The position numbers were made by a program, and so were the translations under genes. 64,000 bases of DNA from Shewanella aquimarina (lineage in GTDB: Bacteria; Pseudomonadota; Gammaproteobacteria; Enterobacterales; Shewanellaceae): the NCBI RefSeq assembly GCF_023349185.1, contig NZ_JAKIKY010000009.1:62001-126000 (forward strand), in the 5' to 3' direction. Below the pieces are notes generated by a model. The model was given only the letters and a program-made list of their open reading frames with translations, was not told where the DNA came from and did not search any database. This document shows positions 46,916 through 56,807 of the stretch, piece after piece. Position 1 is the first letter of the stretch. Each line of letters starts with the position of its first letter.

Positions 46916-46943
46916 TTGATACGTTGAGAATTTGCTCTAAAAT
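46916..46943 (+). promoter_or_regulatory. candidate sigma-70 promoter of flrA
   Basis: TTGATA (46916-46921), 16 bases, TAAAAT (46938-46943), five of six matches in each hexamer. The 266-base gap before flrA also contains a second weaker pair (CTGATA, 17 bases, GATAAT) further down. A housekeeping promoter is expected for the master activator, because no sigma-54 box is visible here. Confidence 0.35.
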
Positions 46944-47117
46944 CAGATGAGTTAGTCAGAAAATGAATCTGATACTTGCTAATGTGCTGCTGATAATACA
47001 CTATTCCGTGTGATAGTCATTTTTTGGAAAACTGGATTAAAATGATTATCTCGCTTTCGAAGCAACTAACACTAATAATTAATGCGAATAACACTGAGTG
47101 CTTTACGGCCTTCTTAA

Positions 47118-48551
47118 ATGATGCAAACAGATCAACGAATTCTACTTGTCGGTAATCAGTCAGAGCGAATTAATCGCTTATCTTGTGTTTTTGAGTTTCT
47201 TGGTGAGCAGGTAGAGTTGCTTGCCGTCGACAGACTCGAATCTCGAATGTCGAATACCCGCTATAGAGCACTTGTCATTGCACAAGAGGCTCAATCTAAG
47301 ACCTTGTTGCAATCTATTGCCACCTCAATGCCTTGGCAACCCATCTTGTTGTTAGGCTCTAATGGCGACGTGACGGCAGGCAATGTATTAGGTTGTATTG
47401 AAGAGCCGTTAAATTATCCTCAGTTGACCGAGCTGCTGCACTTTTGCCAGGTGTTTGTGCAGGCTAAGCGTCCGGATATACCTACCAGTGGTAACCAGAC
47501 CAAGTTATTTCGCAGCCTGGTTGGTCGCAGTGAAGGCATCGCCCAGGTGCGTCACCTGATCAACCAGGTGGCCGGTTCCGATGCCACCGTATTGGTTCTA
47601 GGTCAGTCTGGTACCGGCAAAGAGGTGGTTGCACGCAATATCCACTATATTTCCGATCGCCGTGATGGCCCCTTCATCCCGGTAAACTGTGGCGCCATTC
47701 CGCCAGAATTGCTCGAGAGTGAGCTGTTCGGTCATGAGAAGGGCTCATTTACCGGCGCAATCAGTGCCCGTAAGGGACGCTTCGAGCTCGCCGAAGGGGG
47801 CACCCTGTTTCTCGATGAGATAGGCGACATGCCCCTGCAGATGCAGGTAAAACTGCTGCGTGTGCTACAGGAGCGCGTCTTCGAGCGTGTCGGTGGCAGC
47901 AAACCTATCCATACCAATGTGCGCGTCATCGCGGCGACCCATAGAGAGCTAGAGACCATGATCGCCAATGGCGAGTTTCGCGAAGATCTCTTCTATCGCC
48001 TCAATGTGTTTCCTGTCGAGATGCCCGCCCTGTGTGAGCGCAAAGACGATATCCCGCTTTTGCTGCAGGAGTTGGTCAGCCGAGTCTACAACGAGGGGCG
48101 TGGCAAGGTGCGCTTTACCCAACGGGCGATTGAGTCGCTCAAGGAACATAGCTGGTCGGGTAACGTGCGTGAACTGTCTAACCTGGTCGAGCGTCTCACT
48201 ATCCTCTATCCAGGTGGCTTGGTCGATGTTAATGACCTCCCCCTTAAATACCGTCATATCGACGTGCCTGAATATCAGGTGCAGGTCAGTGAAGAGGAGC
48301 TGGAGCGTGATGCACTGGCCTCTATCTTTAGCGATGAGGTGGCGGTCGATATTCCCGAGAGCCGTTTCCCTAGTGAACTACCACCCGAAGGGGTGAACCT
48401 CAAGGACCTGTTGGCCGAGCTTGAGATCGACATGATTCGCCAGGCGCTGGATCAGCAGGACAACGTGGTGGCTCGCGCCGCCGAGATGCTGGGGATCCGT
48501 CGCACCACACTGGTGGAGAAGATGCGCAAGTATGGCATGAGTAAGGATTAA
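47118..48551 (+). CDS. flrA: master sigma-54-dependent flagellar activator FlrA
   Basis: 477 residues. N-terminal FleQ-type receiver-like domain (~1-125) without the usual phospho-Asp motif; central AAA+ domain (~135-370) with Walker A 'VLGQSGTGKEVVAR', sigma-54 loop 'GHEKGSFTGAISARKGRFE' (GSFTGA rather than GAFTGA), Walker B 'GTLFLDEIGDMPL', and C-terminal helix-turn-helix (~430-477, 'VVARAAEMLGIRRTTLVEKMRKYG'). FlrA starts the hierarchy by driving flrBC and early genes with RpoN. An FlhG/FlhF input would come from outside the window. Confidence 0.95.
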   Translation: MMQTDQRILLVGNQSERINRLSCVFEFLGEQVELLAVDRLESRMSNTRYRALVIAQEAQSKTLLQSIATSMPWQPILLLGSNGDVTAGNVLGCIEEPLNYPQLTELLHFCQVFVQAKRPDIPTSGNQTKLFRSLVGRSEGIAQVRHLINQVAGSDATVLVLGQSGTGKEVVARNIHYISDRRDGPFIPVNCGAIPPELLESELFGHEKGSFTGAISARKGRFELAEGGTLFLDEIGDMPLQMQVKLLRVLQERVFERVGGSKPIHTNVRVIAATHRELETMIANGEFREDLFYRLNVFPVEMPALCERKDDIPLLLQELVSRVYNEGRGKVRFTQRAIESLKEHSWSGNVRELSNLVERLTILYPGGLVDVNDLPLKYRHIDVPEYQVQVSEEELERDALASIFSDEVAVDIPESRFPSELPPEGVNLKDLLAELEIDMIRQALDQQDNVVARAAEMLGIRRTTLVEKMRKYGMSKD

Positions 48552-48589
48552 CTCCGGCTTCGAGCTCTCATTTGCTCATCTCATCTAAT

Positions 48590-48613
48590 AAAGGCCCATT
48601 TCTGGGCCTTTGT
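48590..48613 (+). terminator. rho-independent terminator after flrA
   Basis: 9-bp stem AAAGGCCCA / TGGGCCTTT with a 4-base loop, 39 bases after the stop; T-run is short. Confidence 0.8.
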
Positions 48614-48655
48614 CATTCCTGACACATAATCCACTGTTAATTATGAACTTTTAGT

Positions 48656-48671
48656 TGGCATGCTCCCTGCA
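48656..48671 (+). promoter_or_regulatory. sigma-54 promoter of flrBC
   Basis: TGGCATGCTCCCTGCA: GG 48657-48658, GC 48669-48670, 10 bases between; -12 element CTGC. Start expected near 48682, 27 bases before flrB. Confidence 0.7.
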
Positions 48672-48708
48672 TTAACTTGCTTAGTAGCAAATTATTGACG
48701 GAGTGGTT

Positions 48709-49797
48709 ATGGCCGCGAATCCAAAGGTGGCATATACAGCGCAGGCACAGGTAGCTCTGGCTCCTTCCCAAGTCGCGGGCGGCGAGGTGGCAAACGATGC
48801 CATCTCCAGCCGCATGGAACATATACTCCAGGCCATGCCATCGGGCGTGGTGATTCTCAATGGCGATGGCATAGTGACCGACGCCAATCCCGTTGCCGTG
48901 CAGTTGCTGGGGCAGCCCCTGGCTGGCATGCGCTGGCTGCAAGTCATCAATCGCGCCTTCTCGCCCCAAGATGACGATGGTCATGAGGTATCATTGAAAA
49001 ACGGCCGCAGGGTAAAGCTGGCTATCACCCCCTTAACCCCTGAGCCAGGTCAGTTGATCGTACTGACGGATCTGACCGAAACCCGACTACTGCAGAAGAA
49101 CCTGTCTCATCTGCAACGCCTCTCTGCCTTAGGCAAGATGGTGGCGAGTCTGGCCCATCAGGTGCGCACGCCGTTGTCGGCCGCCTTGCTCTACGCGGCT
49201 AACTTAGGGAGTCCTAAGTTGACGCAGGCCTCGAGGGAGCGTTTTCAGGGCAAGCTTATCGACAGGCTCAACGAGCTGTCGCAACAGGTCGACGATATGT
49301 TGCTGATGGCCAAGGGGCGTCAGCAGGAATTGACCGAAGTCTGCGACATGCAGCAGGTGATGACTAGCGTGATGGCCAACTGCGAACCGATTGCCGAGCG
49401 TAAAGGCTGTCAACTGCACCTTAAACTCGATACTCAGCAGCAGTTTAAGGCTAACGCGGCGGCGCTTAGCTCGGCGATCAACAATCTGGTGATGAACAGC
49501 CTCGAGGCCGGTGCCAGTCAAATCTGGCTTAGTGCCCAAGATGAGGCAGATTCTATTGCCTTCGAGGTGATAGATAACGGTAAGGGGCTAGACGCCGGCA
49601 TGCAGGAGAAGGTGTTGGAACCTTTCTTTACCACCAAGTCGCAAGGGACTGGCCTGGGCTTAGCCGTTGTGCAGACGGTTGTTGCCAATCATCAGGGCCG
49701 CCTGCAACTCAATTGTATTGCGGGAAAGGGATGTCGCGCCTCGTTTAACCTGCCGGCTGTTGAGGCCGAATCTAGGCTGGAGGTAAGCCATGGCTGA
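48709..49797 (+). CDS. flrB: flagellar sensor histidine kinase FlrB
   Basis: 362 residues from ATG 48709 (GGAG 5 bases upstream); the GTG at 48703 would overlap that site. Cytoplasmic (no membrane helix). PAS domain (~35-120), HisKA dimerisation domain with 'ASLAHQVRTPLSAALLYAANL' (phospho-His in AHQVRTPL), and HATPase domain with 'NNLVMNSLEAGA', 'VIDNGKGLDAGM', and 'GTGLGLAVVQTVV'. Phosphorylates FlrC, probably upon MS-ring/C-ring completion (known for FlrB and FleS). Overlaps flrC by 8 bases. Confidence 0.95.
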   Translation: MAANPKVAYTAQAQVALAPSQVAGGEVANDAISSRMEHILQAMPSGVVILNGDGIVTDANPVAVQLLGQPLAGMRWLQVINRAFSPQDDDGHEVSLKNGRRVKLAITPLTPEPGQLIVLTDLTETRLLQKNLSHLQRLSALGKMVASLAHQVRTPLSAALLYAANLGSPKLTQASRERFQGKLIDRLNELSQQVDDMLLMAKGRQQELTEVCDMQQVMTSVMANCEPIAERKGCQLHLKLDTQQQFKANAAALSSAINNLVMNSLEAGASQIWLSAQDEADSIAFEVIDNGKGLDAGMQEKVLEPFFTTKSQGTGLGLAVVQTVVANHQGRLQLNCIAGKGCRASFNLPAVEAESRLEVSHG

Positions 49798-51133
49798 AGC
49801 CAAGATATTACTCGTTGAAGATGACGCGGCGCTGCGCGAAGCCCTGGTGGATACCTTGTTGCTGGCACAGTATGAATGCGTCGATGTCGAATCTGCCGAG
49901 GCGGCTATCCTCGCGCTCAAGGGGCAGGATTTCGATATGGTGATCAGCGACGTGCAGATGGAGGGGATAGGTGGCCTTGGCCTGGTAAACTATCTTCAGC
50001 AGCATAATGCCCAGACCCCCATCCTATTGATGACGGCTTTTGCCACCATAGACAATGCGGTCAGCGCCATTAAACTTGGCGCGGTGGACTATCTGGCGAA
50101 GCCCTTCGCGCCTGAGGTGTTACTTAATCAGGTGTCGCGTTATCTCAAACCTAAGCTAATTGAAGATCAACCTGTGGTCGCCGACGAACGCAGTCTGGCG
50201 CTCCTGGCGCTGGCGCAGAAGGTGGCCCAGTCCGATGCCTCCGTGATGATCATGGGGCCGAGCGGCTCGGGTAAAGAGGTGCTTGCCCGCTATATTCACC
50301 AACACAGTCAGCGGGCTGGTGAGCCCTTTGTGGCGATAAACTGCGCCGCGATCCCGGAAAATATGCTCGAAGCCACCCTGTTTGGTTATGAGAAGGGCGC
50401 CTTTACCGGCGCCTATCAGGCCTGTCCCGGCAAGTTTGAACAGGCCCAGGGAGGCACACTCTTGCTCGATGAGATCTCCGAGATGGATCTTGGGCTGCAG
50501 GCCAAGCTACTCAGGGTCTTGCAGGAGCGGGAAGTCGAACGTCTCGGTGGCCGTAAGACCATCAAACTCGATGTGCGCGTGCTGGCGACCTCGAACCGTG
50601 ACCTTAAAGCCATGGCAACCAAGGGCGATTTCAGGGAAGACCTCTACTATCGCATCAATGTGTTCCCGCTGACTTGGCCGGCGCTGCATCAACGCCCGGC
50701 AGATATCTTGCCGCTGGCGAGACACTTAGTGTTGCGCCATACCAAGGCTGCCGGTTTAGCCGTGGCGCCAAGCCTAGATGAACAGGCGAGCAGGCGCCTA
50801 TTGGGCCACAGGTGGCCGGGTAACGTGCGAGAGCTGGATAACGTGGTACAGCGTGCCCTGATTTTGCAGACAGGCGAATTTATCACGGCCAAGGATATCG
50901 TTACCGATACCCAGGATGTGATACTTGAGCCCATAGGTGAGAGTGAGAAAGCCAACGAGCCAGAAGGCCTGGGGGATGAACTTAAGGCCCAGGAGCATGT
51001 GATCATCTTAGAGACACTCAATCAGTGTAACGGCAGCCGTAAACAGGTGGCCGAAAAACTGGGGATCAGTGCCCGCACCCTGAGATACAAGATGGCGCGC
51101 ATGCGTGACATGGGGATTCAGATCCCGGCCTGA
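49790..51133 (+). CDS. flrC: sigma-54-dependent response regulator FlrC
   Basis: 447 residues. Receiver domain (1-~115) with 'LVEDDAALREAL' and Asp in 'MVISDVQMEG', AAA+ domain with 'MGPSGSGKEVLARYIH', canonical 'GYEKGAFTGAYQ', 'GTLLLDEISEMDL', and Fis-type helix-turn-helix at the C-terminus ('GSRKQVAEKLGISARTLRYKMARMRD'). Phosphorylated by FlrB, it activates class III basal-body, hook and related sigma-54 promoters such as those seen here. Ends at a strong terminator before fliE. Confidence 0.96.
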   Translation: MAEAKILLVEDDAALREALVDTLLLAQYECVDVESAEAAILALKGQDFDMVISDVQMEGIGGLGLVNYLQQHNAQTPILLMTAFATIDNAVSAIKLGAVDYLAKPFAPEVLLNQVSRYLKPKLIEDQPVVADERSLALLALAQKVAQSDASVMIMGPSGSGKEVLARYIHQHSQRAGEPFVAINCAAIPENMLEATLFGYEKGAFTGAYQACPGKFEQAQGGTLLLDEISEMDLGLQAKLLRVLQEREVERLGGRKTIKLDVRVLATSNRDLKAMATKGDFREDLYYRINVFPLTWPALHQRPADILPLARHLVLRHTKAAGLAVAPSLDEQASRRLLGHRWPGNVRELDNVVQRALILQTGEFITAKDIVTDTQDVILEPIGESEKANEPEGLGDELKAQEHVIILETLNQCNGSRKQVAEKLGISARTLRYKMARMRDMGIQIPA

Positions 51134-51186
51134 TAGGTTGTGAACCATATAGCCTAGCCCTGTTGCTGGGGCATACCTTTCATCAT

Positions 51187-51225
51187 AAGCCGACACCCAG
51201 TAAAAGTGGGTTTGTCGGCTTTTTC
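51187..51225 (+). terminator. rho-independent terminator after flrC
   Basis: Stem AAGCCGACA / TGTCGGCTT with an inner CCCA / TGGG stem and TTTTC after it; separates flrBC from fliE. Confidence 0.88.
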
Positions 51226-51231
51226 TATTTT

Positions 51232-51247
51232 TGGCAAACATATTGCA
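51232..51247 (+). promoter_or_regulatory. sigma-54 promoter of fliEFGHIJ
   Basis: TGGCAAACATATTGCA: GG 51233-51234, GC 51245-51246, 10 bases between, TTGC -12 element. Start near 51258, 44 bases before fliE. Confidence 0.82.
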
Positions 51248-51301
51248 TTGGTCTGAATAAGAATAGATTTCGTCAATTTCACGACGATAGCGGAGGCCAA
51301 G

Positions 51302-51634
51302 ATGCAGATAGGTGCCAATTCATTACTGCAAGAGATGCAGACACTCACGGGCGAGATCAAGCCCAATGGGATCACACCTAATATCACTCAGCAGGTGGCG
51401 AACACCAGCGGCAGCGACTTTGGCAGCCTCTTGTCCGAGGCCGTAGGCAATGTCGGCGCGCTGCAGGCCACATCCTCCTCCTTACAGGCACGCCTGGACA
51501 TGGGCGATACCCGAGTGACCCTGTCCGACACTGTGATTGCCAGAGAAAAGGCCAGCGTGGCATTTGAGGCCACTGTTCAGGTACGTAACAAGCTGGTGGA
51601 AGCCTACAAAGAGATCATGAGTATGCCTGTCTAG
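51302..51634 (+). CDS. fliE: flagellar hook-basal body protein FliE
   Basis: 110 residues. 'DFGSLLSEAVGNVGALQATSSSLQARLDMGD' and C-terminal 'AREKASVAFEATVQVRNKLVEAYKEIMSMPV' are FliE signatures. Links MS ring to rod. GGAGG-type site before ATG; first gene of the export/switch operon. Confidence 0.95.
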   Translation: MQIGANSLLQEMQTLTGEIKPNGITPNITQQVANTSGSDFGSLLSEAVGNVGALQATSSSLQARLDMGDTRVTLSDTVIAREKASVAFEATVQVRNKLVEAYKEIMSMPV

Positions 51635-51680
51635 GCATGGATCCCCTAAAGATTAAGAAAGATAACGGCAGGTATTTATC

Positions 51681-53390
51681 GTGAGCACAGATATGGTAGT
51701 CGGAACTGGCGCTGGCACAACACAGGATATGGTGGCAGGCGGCGTACAAGAAGAACATAAGCCCAGCGGCGGAATGTTTGGCGGTGTCGACATGCTCAGG
51801 CAGATCACTATGATCCTGGCGCTGGCGATCTGTCTGGCATTGGCCGTCTTCGTCATGTTGTGGGCCCAGGAGCCCGAATACCGTCCGCTGGGTAAGATGG
51901 ATACCCAGGAGATGGTGCAGGTTCTCGATGTGCTGGACAAGAACAAGGTCAACTATCAGATCGATGTCGATGTGTTAAAGGTGCCGGAAGATCAGTACCA
52001 AGACGTCAAGATGATGCTGAGCCGTGCCGGTATCGATAACTCGCCGAGTCGTGACGATTACCTGTCAAAAGACAGCGGCTTTGGCGTCAGCCAGCGCATG
52101 GAAGCCGCCAGACTCAAGAACAGCCAGGAGCAAAATCTGGCACGTACCATCGAAGAGTTAAAGAGCGTTAGCCGCGCCAAGGTGATCCTGGCCATTCCTA
52201 AAGAGAACGTATTTGCCCGCAATCGCTCTAAGCCGAGCGCGACCGTGGTGGTCAACACCCGTCGTGGTGGACTGGGTCAGGAAGAGGTCGATTCTATCGT
52301 GGATATCGTCGCCTCGGCGGTACACGGCCTCGAGCCGACTCGCGTCACGGTGACAGACTCTAACGGCCGCCTGTTAAACTCTGGCAGCCAAACCGCAGGT
52401 TCGGCGCGGGCGAGACGCGAGCTTGAGCTCGTTCAGCAGAAGGAAGCCGAATACCGCACCAAGATTGAATCGATTCTGATGCCGATTCTGGGGCCGGAGA
52501 ACTTCACCGCCCAGGTCGACGTGAACATGGATTTTACCTCTGTCGAGCAGACCGCCAAGCGTTACAACCCGGATCTACCGGCGGTGCGCAGCGAGATGAC
52601 GGTCGAGAATAATTCCATCGGTTCTAGCACAGGTGGCATTGCCGGCGCGCTGAGTAACCAACCGCCGATGGAAGCTAATATTCCTCAGCAAGCCACGGGG
52701 GCGAATTCGCAGGAGCAAAGCATGCCGGGTTCTAGCCACAAAGAGGCGACCCGTAACTATGAGCTCGATACCACCATCAGTCATACTCGTCAGCAGGTAG
52801 GAGTCGTCAGACGAGTTAGCGTGTCTGTCGCCGTCGACTTTAAGACCGGGCCGGCAGGTGAAGACGGGCAGGTGACGCGCGTCGCCCGTACCGAGCAGGA
52901 GCTGAGCAACATACGTCGTCTGCTCGAGGGCGCGGTAGGCTTCAACACCCAGCGCGGCGACATGATAGAAGTCGTGACTGTGCCTTTCATGGACCAACTG
53001 GTTGAAGAAGCACCGGCACTGGCCATCTACGAAGAGCCTTGGTTCTGGCGCGCCATCAAGCTGGTCATGGGGGGGCTTATCATCCTGGTACTCATACTGT
53101 TCGTGGTACGTCCTATGCTCAAGCGTCTGATCTATCCCGATGGACAGAAGATGCCGGATGCCCCCTCTTTGGGTGACGAGTTAGCAGAAATTGAGGATCA
53201 GTATGCCGCCGATACCCTTGGCATGCTCAATCGTCCCGATGCGGAATACAGCTACGCCGACGACGGGTCAATTTTGATACCGGATCTGCACAAAGACGAT
53301 GATATGATAAAGGCCATACGTGCACTGGTGGCCAACGAACCTGAGTTGTCTACGCAAGTCGTCAAGGGATGGTTACAAGAAAATGAGTAA
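51681..53390 (+). CDS. fliF: flagellar MS-ring protein FliF
   Basis: 569 residues, GTG start. Two membrane helices (~38-60 and ~455-475) flank the periplasmic ring-building domains ('YLSKDSGFGVSQRMEAARLKNSQEQNLARTIEELKSVSRAKVILAIP' and 'IESILMPILGPENFTAQVDVNMDF'). C-terminal tail binds FliG. Forms the MS ring in the inner membrane. Its 3' end overlaps fliG by 8 bases. Confidence 0.96.
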   Translation: MSTDMVVGTGAGTTQDMVAGGVQEEHKPSGGMFGGVDMLRQITMILALAICLALAVFVMLWAQEPEYRPLGKMDTQEMVQVLDVLDKNKVNYQIDVDVLKVPEDQYQDVKMMLSRAGIDNSPSRDDYLSKDSGFGVSQRMEAARLKNSQEQNLARTIEELKSVSRAKVILAIPKENVFARNRSKPSATVVVNTRRGGLGQEEVDSIVDIVASAVHGLEPTRVTVTDSNGRLLNSGSQTAGSARARRELELVQQKEAEYRTKIESILMPILGPENFTAQVDVNMDFTSVEQTAKRYNPDLPAVRSEMTVENNSIGSSTGGIAGALSNQPPMEANIPQQATGANSQEQSMPGSSHKEATRNYELDTTISHTRQQVGVVRRVSVSVAVDFKTGPAGEDGQVTRVARTEQELSNIRRLLEGAVGFNTQRGDMIEVVTVPFMDQLVEEAPALAIYEEPWFWRAIKLVMGGLIILVLILFVVRPMLKRLIYPDGQKMPDAPSLGDELAEIEDQYAADTLGMLNRPDAEYSYADDGSILIPDLHKDDDMIKAIRALVANEPELSTQVVKGWLQENE

Positions 53391-54426
53391 AGAGAAAGAG
53401 ATCGACACAGCCAGTGGTGAGTTTAACACCAAAGATCTGACCGGTATCGAGAAGACCGCCATCCTGCTACTCAGCCTCAGCGAAGCCGATGCCGCCTCGA
53501 TTTTAAAACACCTCGAGCCTAAGCAGGTCCAGAAGGTGGGTATGGCGATGGCCGCCATGAAAGACTTTGGTCAAAACAAGGTGATTGGCGTACACAAGCT
53601 GTTTCTGGAGGAGGTACAGAAATACTCCTCTATCGGTTTCAACAGCGAAGAGTTTGTGCGTAATGCCCTGACGGCAGCCTTGGGTGAAGATAAGGCCGGT
53701 AACCTTATCGAGCAGATCATCATGGGGGGCGGCGCCAAGGGGCTTGAGTCGCTCAAGTGGATGGACGCCCGTCAGGTCGCTACCATCATTCAAAACGAAC
53801 ACCCGCAGATCCAGACCATCGTATTGTCATATTTGGAGCCGGATCAGGCGGCCGAAATTTTTGCCCAGGCGCCCGAAAATACCCGCCTCGACTTGATGAT
53901 GCGCATCGCCAACCTCGAAGAGGTACAACCGGCGGCGCTGCAAGAGCTTAACGACATCATGGAGAAACAGTTTGCCGGTCAGGGCGGTGCCCAGGCGGCG
54001 AAGATGGGCGGCCTGAAGGCGGCAGCCAATATCATGAACTACCTGGATACGGGCGTCGAGAGCCAGCTAATGGAGACCATGCGCGAGACAGACGAAGAGA
54101 TGGCGCAGCAGATCCAAGATCTTATGTTTGTCTTCGAAAACCTGGCCGATGTCGACGACATGGGTATTCAGACCTTGCTGCGTGAAGTGCAGCAGGATGT
54201 GTTGATGAAGGCCCTCAAGGGGGCGGACGATCAACTCAAAGAGAAGATCCTCGGCAACATGTCCAAGCGCGCCGCCGAGCTGCTTAAAGACGATCTCGAG
54301 GCCATGGGCCCAATACGGATCAGCGAAGTGGAAGTGGCTCAGAAGGAGATCCTCTCTATCGCTCGTCGTCTGAGTGACGCAGGAGAGATCATACTTGGTG
54401 GTAGTGGCGGAGAAGAGTTCCTCTAA
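53383..54426 (+). CDS. fliG: flagellar motor switch protein FliG
   Basis: 347 residues from the ATG at 53383; the frame opens at 53320 inside fliF. 'TGIEKTAILLLSLSEADAASILKHLEPKQVQKVGMAMAAM' N-terminal, EHPQ motif in 'QNEHPQIQTIVLSYL', and C-terminal torque-generating charged helix 'DMGIQTLLREVQQDVLMKALKGADDQLKEKIL'. Couples the stator to rotor. Ends with TAATG shared with fliH. Confidence 0.96.
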   Translation: MSKEKEIDTASGEFNTKDLTGIEKTAILLLSLSEADAASILKHLEPKQVQKVGMAMAAMKDFGQNKVIGVHKLFLEEVQKYSSIGFNSEEFVRNALTAALGEDKAGNLIEQIIMGGGAKGLESLKWMDARQVATIIQNEHPQIQTIVLSYLEPDQAAEIFAQAPENTRLDLMMRIANLEEVQPAALQELNDIMEKQFAGQGGAQAAKMGGLKAAANIMNYLDTGVESQLMETMRETDEEMAQQIQDLMFVFENLADVDDMGIQTLLREVQQDVLMKALKGADDQLKEKILGNMSKRAAELLKDDLEAMGPIRISEVEVAQKEILSIARRLSDAGEIILGGSGGEEFL

Positions 54427-55466
54427 TGACCATGTCTGGCGACAAGAAAGCCCAAGAGGGCCAAGACACACAAGGGACCCAAGCCGATTTTAGCCATTGG
54501 CAGCTGCCCGATGTAACCCCTACCGTGGATGAGCCCAAGGAGAATATGTTTGGGCGCATCGCCCCGCAAAAGGCGGCCAAGGCGGTCGATGAGCCTGTGA
54601 TGCCGCCCACCTTGGAAGAGATAGAATCGATCCGGGCCGAGGCCGAGGCCGAAGGCTTTGCCCAGGGCCAAGCAGCCGGTATGGCTAAAGGGCTGGAAGA
54701 GGGTCGACTCCAAGGATTAGAGCAGGGGCATGAGGAAGGTTATCGTCAAGGCGAAGCTCAGGGAATGGAGGCCGGCCTTACCGAGGCGAAACAGACGATT
54801 GCTCAATTTGAAGCCTTGATGCAGCAGCTATCAATGCCACTCTCATTGCTCGATACCGAAATCGAACAAGCCTTGGTACAACTGAGCATGACGCTGGCCA
54901 AGGCGGTGATCGGCCATGAGTTAAAGACACACCCCGAACATATTCTGGCGGCCCTGCGTCAAGGCGTCGACGCGCTGCCGCTCAAAGAGGAGGGGGCCCA
55001 TCTGCGTCTACACCCTGAAGACCTTGCGATTGTCGAGCGACTCTATGAGAGCGCCCAGCTGACGAGAAACCGATGGGAATTAGAGGCCGACCCGACCTTG
55101 AGCCGCGGCGAGTGCATAGTGAGTAATAGCCGCAGCCGGGTCGATATGGGCCTTGAGCATAGAATAAAAGCCGTATTCGATAAGCTGGTTGCCAGTGAAG
55201 AGCGCCTGGAGCAGCAGAGGTTGCAACAGCTTGCCGCCATGGAGAAGGTCTCCGAGCCTCAACCCCAAGATGGTGAGGCAGCACAGGGCGGCCATAAGGT
55301 GACAGGTAGCCAGGCAACTGACAGCCAGGAAACTGATACTCAGGAAACTAGAAGCCAGGCCGCTGTCGACACCTCGACACAGTTAGAGCTGGGCGAACAG
55401 CCAATACCTAGTGATGCACCGCAAGAGACGAGCCCAGATGAAGACACGTCAAAGCCGACTACTTGA
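54426..55466 (+). CDS. fliH: flagellar export ATPase regulator FliH
   Basis: 346 residues. A Gly-rich helix-like repeat (~75-115, '[46 protein letters not shown]') with the GxxxG-type pattern of FliH, then the domain that binds FliI (~130-260). The C-terminal ~80 residues are an extra disordered Ser/Thr/Gln-rich tail with repeats of '[12 protein letters not shown]'-like units; E. coli-type FliH is ~235 residues, so this one is long. Shares one base with fliG stop. Confidence 0.93.
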   Translation: MTMSGDKKAQEGQDTQGTQADFSHWQLPDVTPTVDEPKENMFGRIAPQKAAKAVDEPVMPPTLEEIESIRAEAEAEGFAQGQAAGMAKGLEEGRLQGLEQGHEEGYRQGEAQGMEAGLTEAKQTIAQFEALMQQLSMPLSLLDTEIEQALVQLSMTLAKAVIGHELKTHPEHILAALRQGVDALPLKEEGAHLRLHPEDLAIVERLYESAQLTRNRWELEADPTLSRGECIVSNSRSRVDMGLEHRIKAVFDKLVASEERLEQQRLQQLAAMEKVSEPQPQDGEAAQGGHKVTGSQATDSQETDTQETRSQAAVDTSTQLELGEQPIPSDAPQETSPDEDTSKPTT

Positions 55467-56778
55467 TAAGCTAAGACATCATACCCAGGCGGTCGCGCCA
55501 TTTATGCCCGAGGCCTCGGGCCAGCTGGTGCGGGTGGTGGGCCTCACCCTGGAGGCCACCGGCTGCAAGGCGCCCGTGGGGAGCCTGTGTAGCATAGCCA
55601 CCATGGCTGGGGATCTGATCGCCGAGGTGATCGGCTTCGACGACAAGCTACTCTATCTGATGCCCATCGAGGAGCTCAGTGGGGTGATGCCTGGCGCCAA
55701 GGTGACGCCACTGGGTGAGCAGACCGGGCTGAACGTCGGCATGGGCCTGCTTGGACGCGTGCTCGATGGTAATGGCGCGCCGATAGATGGCCTGGGCCAG
55801 CTGCATACCGATCAGAGAGCCACTCGCCACGCCACCATGTTAAACCCCCTAGCGCGCCGCGCCATCAGCGAACCTTTGGATGTGGGGGTGCGCGCCATCA
55901 ATGCCATGTTGACCGTGGGTAAGGGCCAGCGTATGGGCCTGTTTGCCGGTTCGGGTGTGGGTAAGAGTGTGCTGCTGGGCATGATGACCCGTGGCACCAC
56001 GGCCGATGTGATCGTGGTAGGCCTGGTCGGGGAGCGTGGCCGAGAGGTCAAAGAGTTTATCGAAGAGATCTTGGGGGCCGAGGGACGCGCCCGCAGCGTG
56101 GTGGTGGCGGCGCCCGCCGATACCTCGCCGCTGATGCGCTTAAGGGCCTGTGAGACCTCGACCCGCATCGCCGAGTACTTTCGCGATCTGGGTTATAACG
56201 TGCTGCTCTTGATGGACAGCCTGACCCGTTACGCCCAGGCGCAGCGTGAGATCGCCCTAGCGGTCGGTGAGCCTCCTGCGACTAAAGGTTATCCGCCTTC
56301 TGTGTTTGCCAAGCTGCCTAAGCTGGTGGAGCGCGCCGGTAATGGCGGCGCCGGCCAGGGCTCAATTACCGCCTTCTATACCGTGCTGACCGAGGGCGAT
56401 GACCTGCAGGATCCGATCGCCGATGCGGCGCGGGCGATCCTCGATGGTCATATCGTGTTATCGCGGGCGTTAGCCGATTCGGGTCATTACCCGGCAATCG
56501 ACGTCGAGGCCTCTATCAGCCGTGTGGCCCCTATGGTGATCAGTGATGCTCATCTGGAGGCGACGCGCCGGGTGAAGCAGATGTATTCTCTGTACCAACA
56601 GAATCGCGACCTCATCTCTATCGGTGCCTATACTCAGGGGAGCGACCCACGTATCGATAACGCCATACGGCTGCAGCCTGCCATGAATGCCTTCTTGAGA
56701 CAGACCATGAAGGAGGCCATCAGCTTCGATTCCAGCGCCTTGATGCTGGGGCAGTTAAGTGCCCAGTGTCAGGTCTAG
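55438..56778 (+). CDS. fliI: flagellum-specific ATPase FliI
   Basis: 446 residues if started at ATG 55438, which overlaps the fliH end by 29 bases; ATG 55414 is a further option. Walker A '[16 protein letters not shown]', Walker B region '[20 protein letters not shown]', and 'FAGSGVGKS'-family ATPase similarity to F1 beta subunits. Powers export with FliH and FliJ at the cytoplasmic gate. Confidence 0.95.
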   Translation: MKTRQSRLLDKLRHHTQAVAPFMPEASGQLVRVVGLTLEATGCKAPVGSLCSIATMAGDLIAEVIGFDDKLLYLMPIEELSGVMPGAKVTPLGEQTGLNVGMGLLGRVLDGNGAPIDGLGQLHTDQRATRHATMLNPLARRAISEPLDVGVRAINAMLTVGKGQRMGLFAGSGVGKSVLLGMMTRGTTADVIVVGLVGERGREVKEFIEEILGAEGRARSVVVAAPADTSPLMRLRACETSTRIAEYFRDLGYNVLLLMDSLTRYAQAQREIALAVGEPPATKGYPPSVFAKLPKLVERAGNGGAGQGSITAFYTVLTEGDDLQDPIADAARAILDGHIVLSRALADSGHYPAIDVEASISRVAPMVISDAHLEATRRVKQMYSLYQQNRDLISIGAYTQGSDPRIDNAIRLQPAMNAFLRQTMKEAISFDSSALMLGQLSAQCQV

Positions 56779-56807
56779 TCTGGCATTAATCCGAGAGCGA
56801 AACTGCC

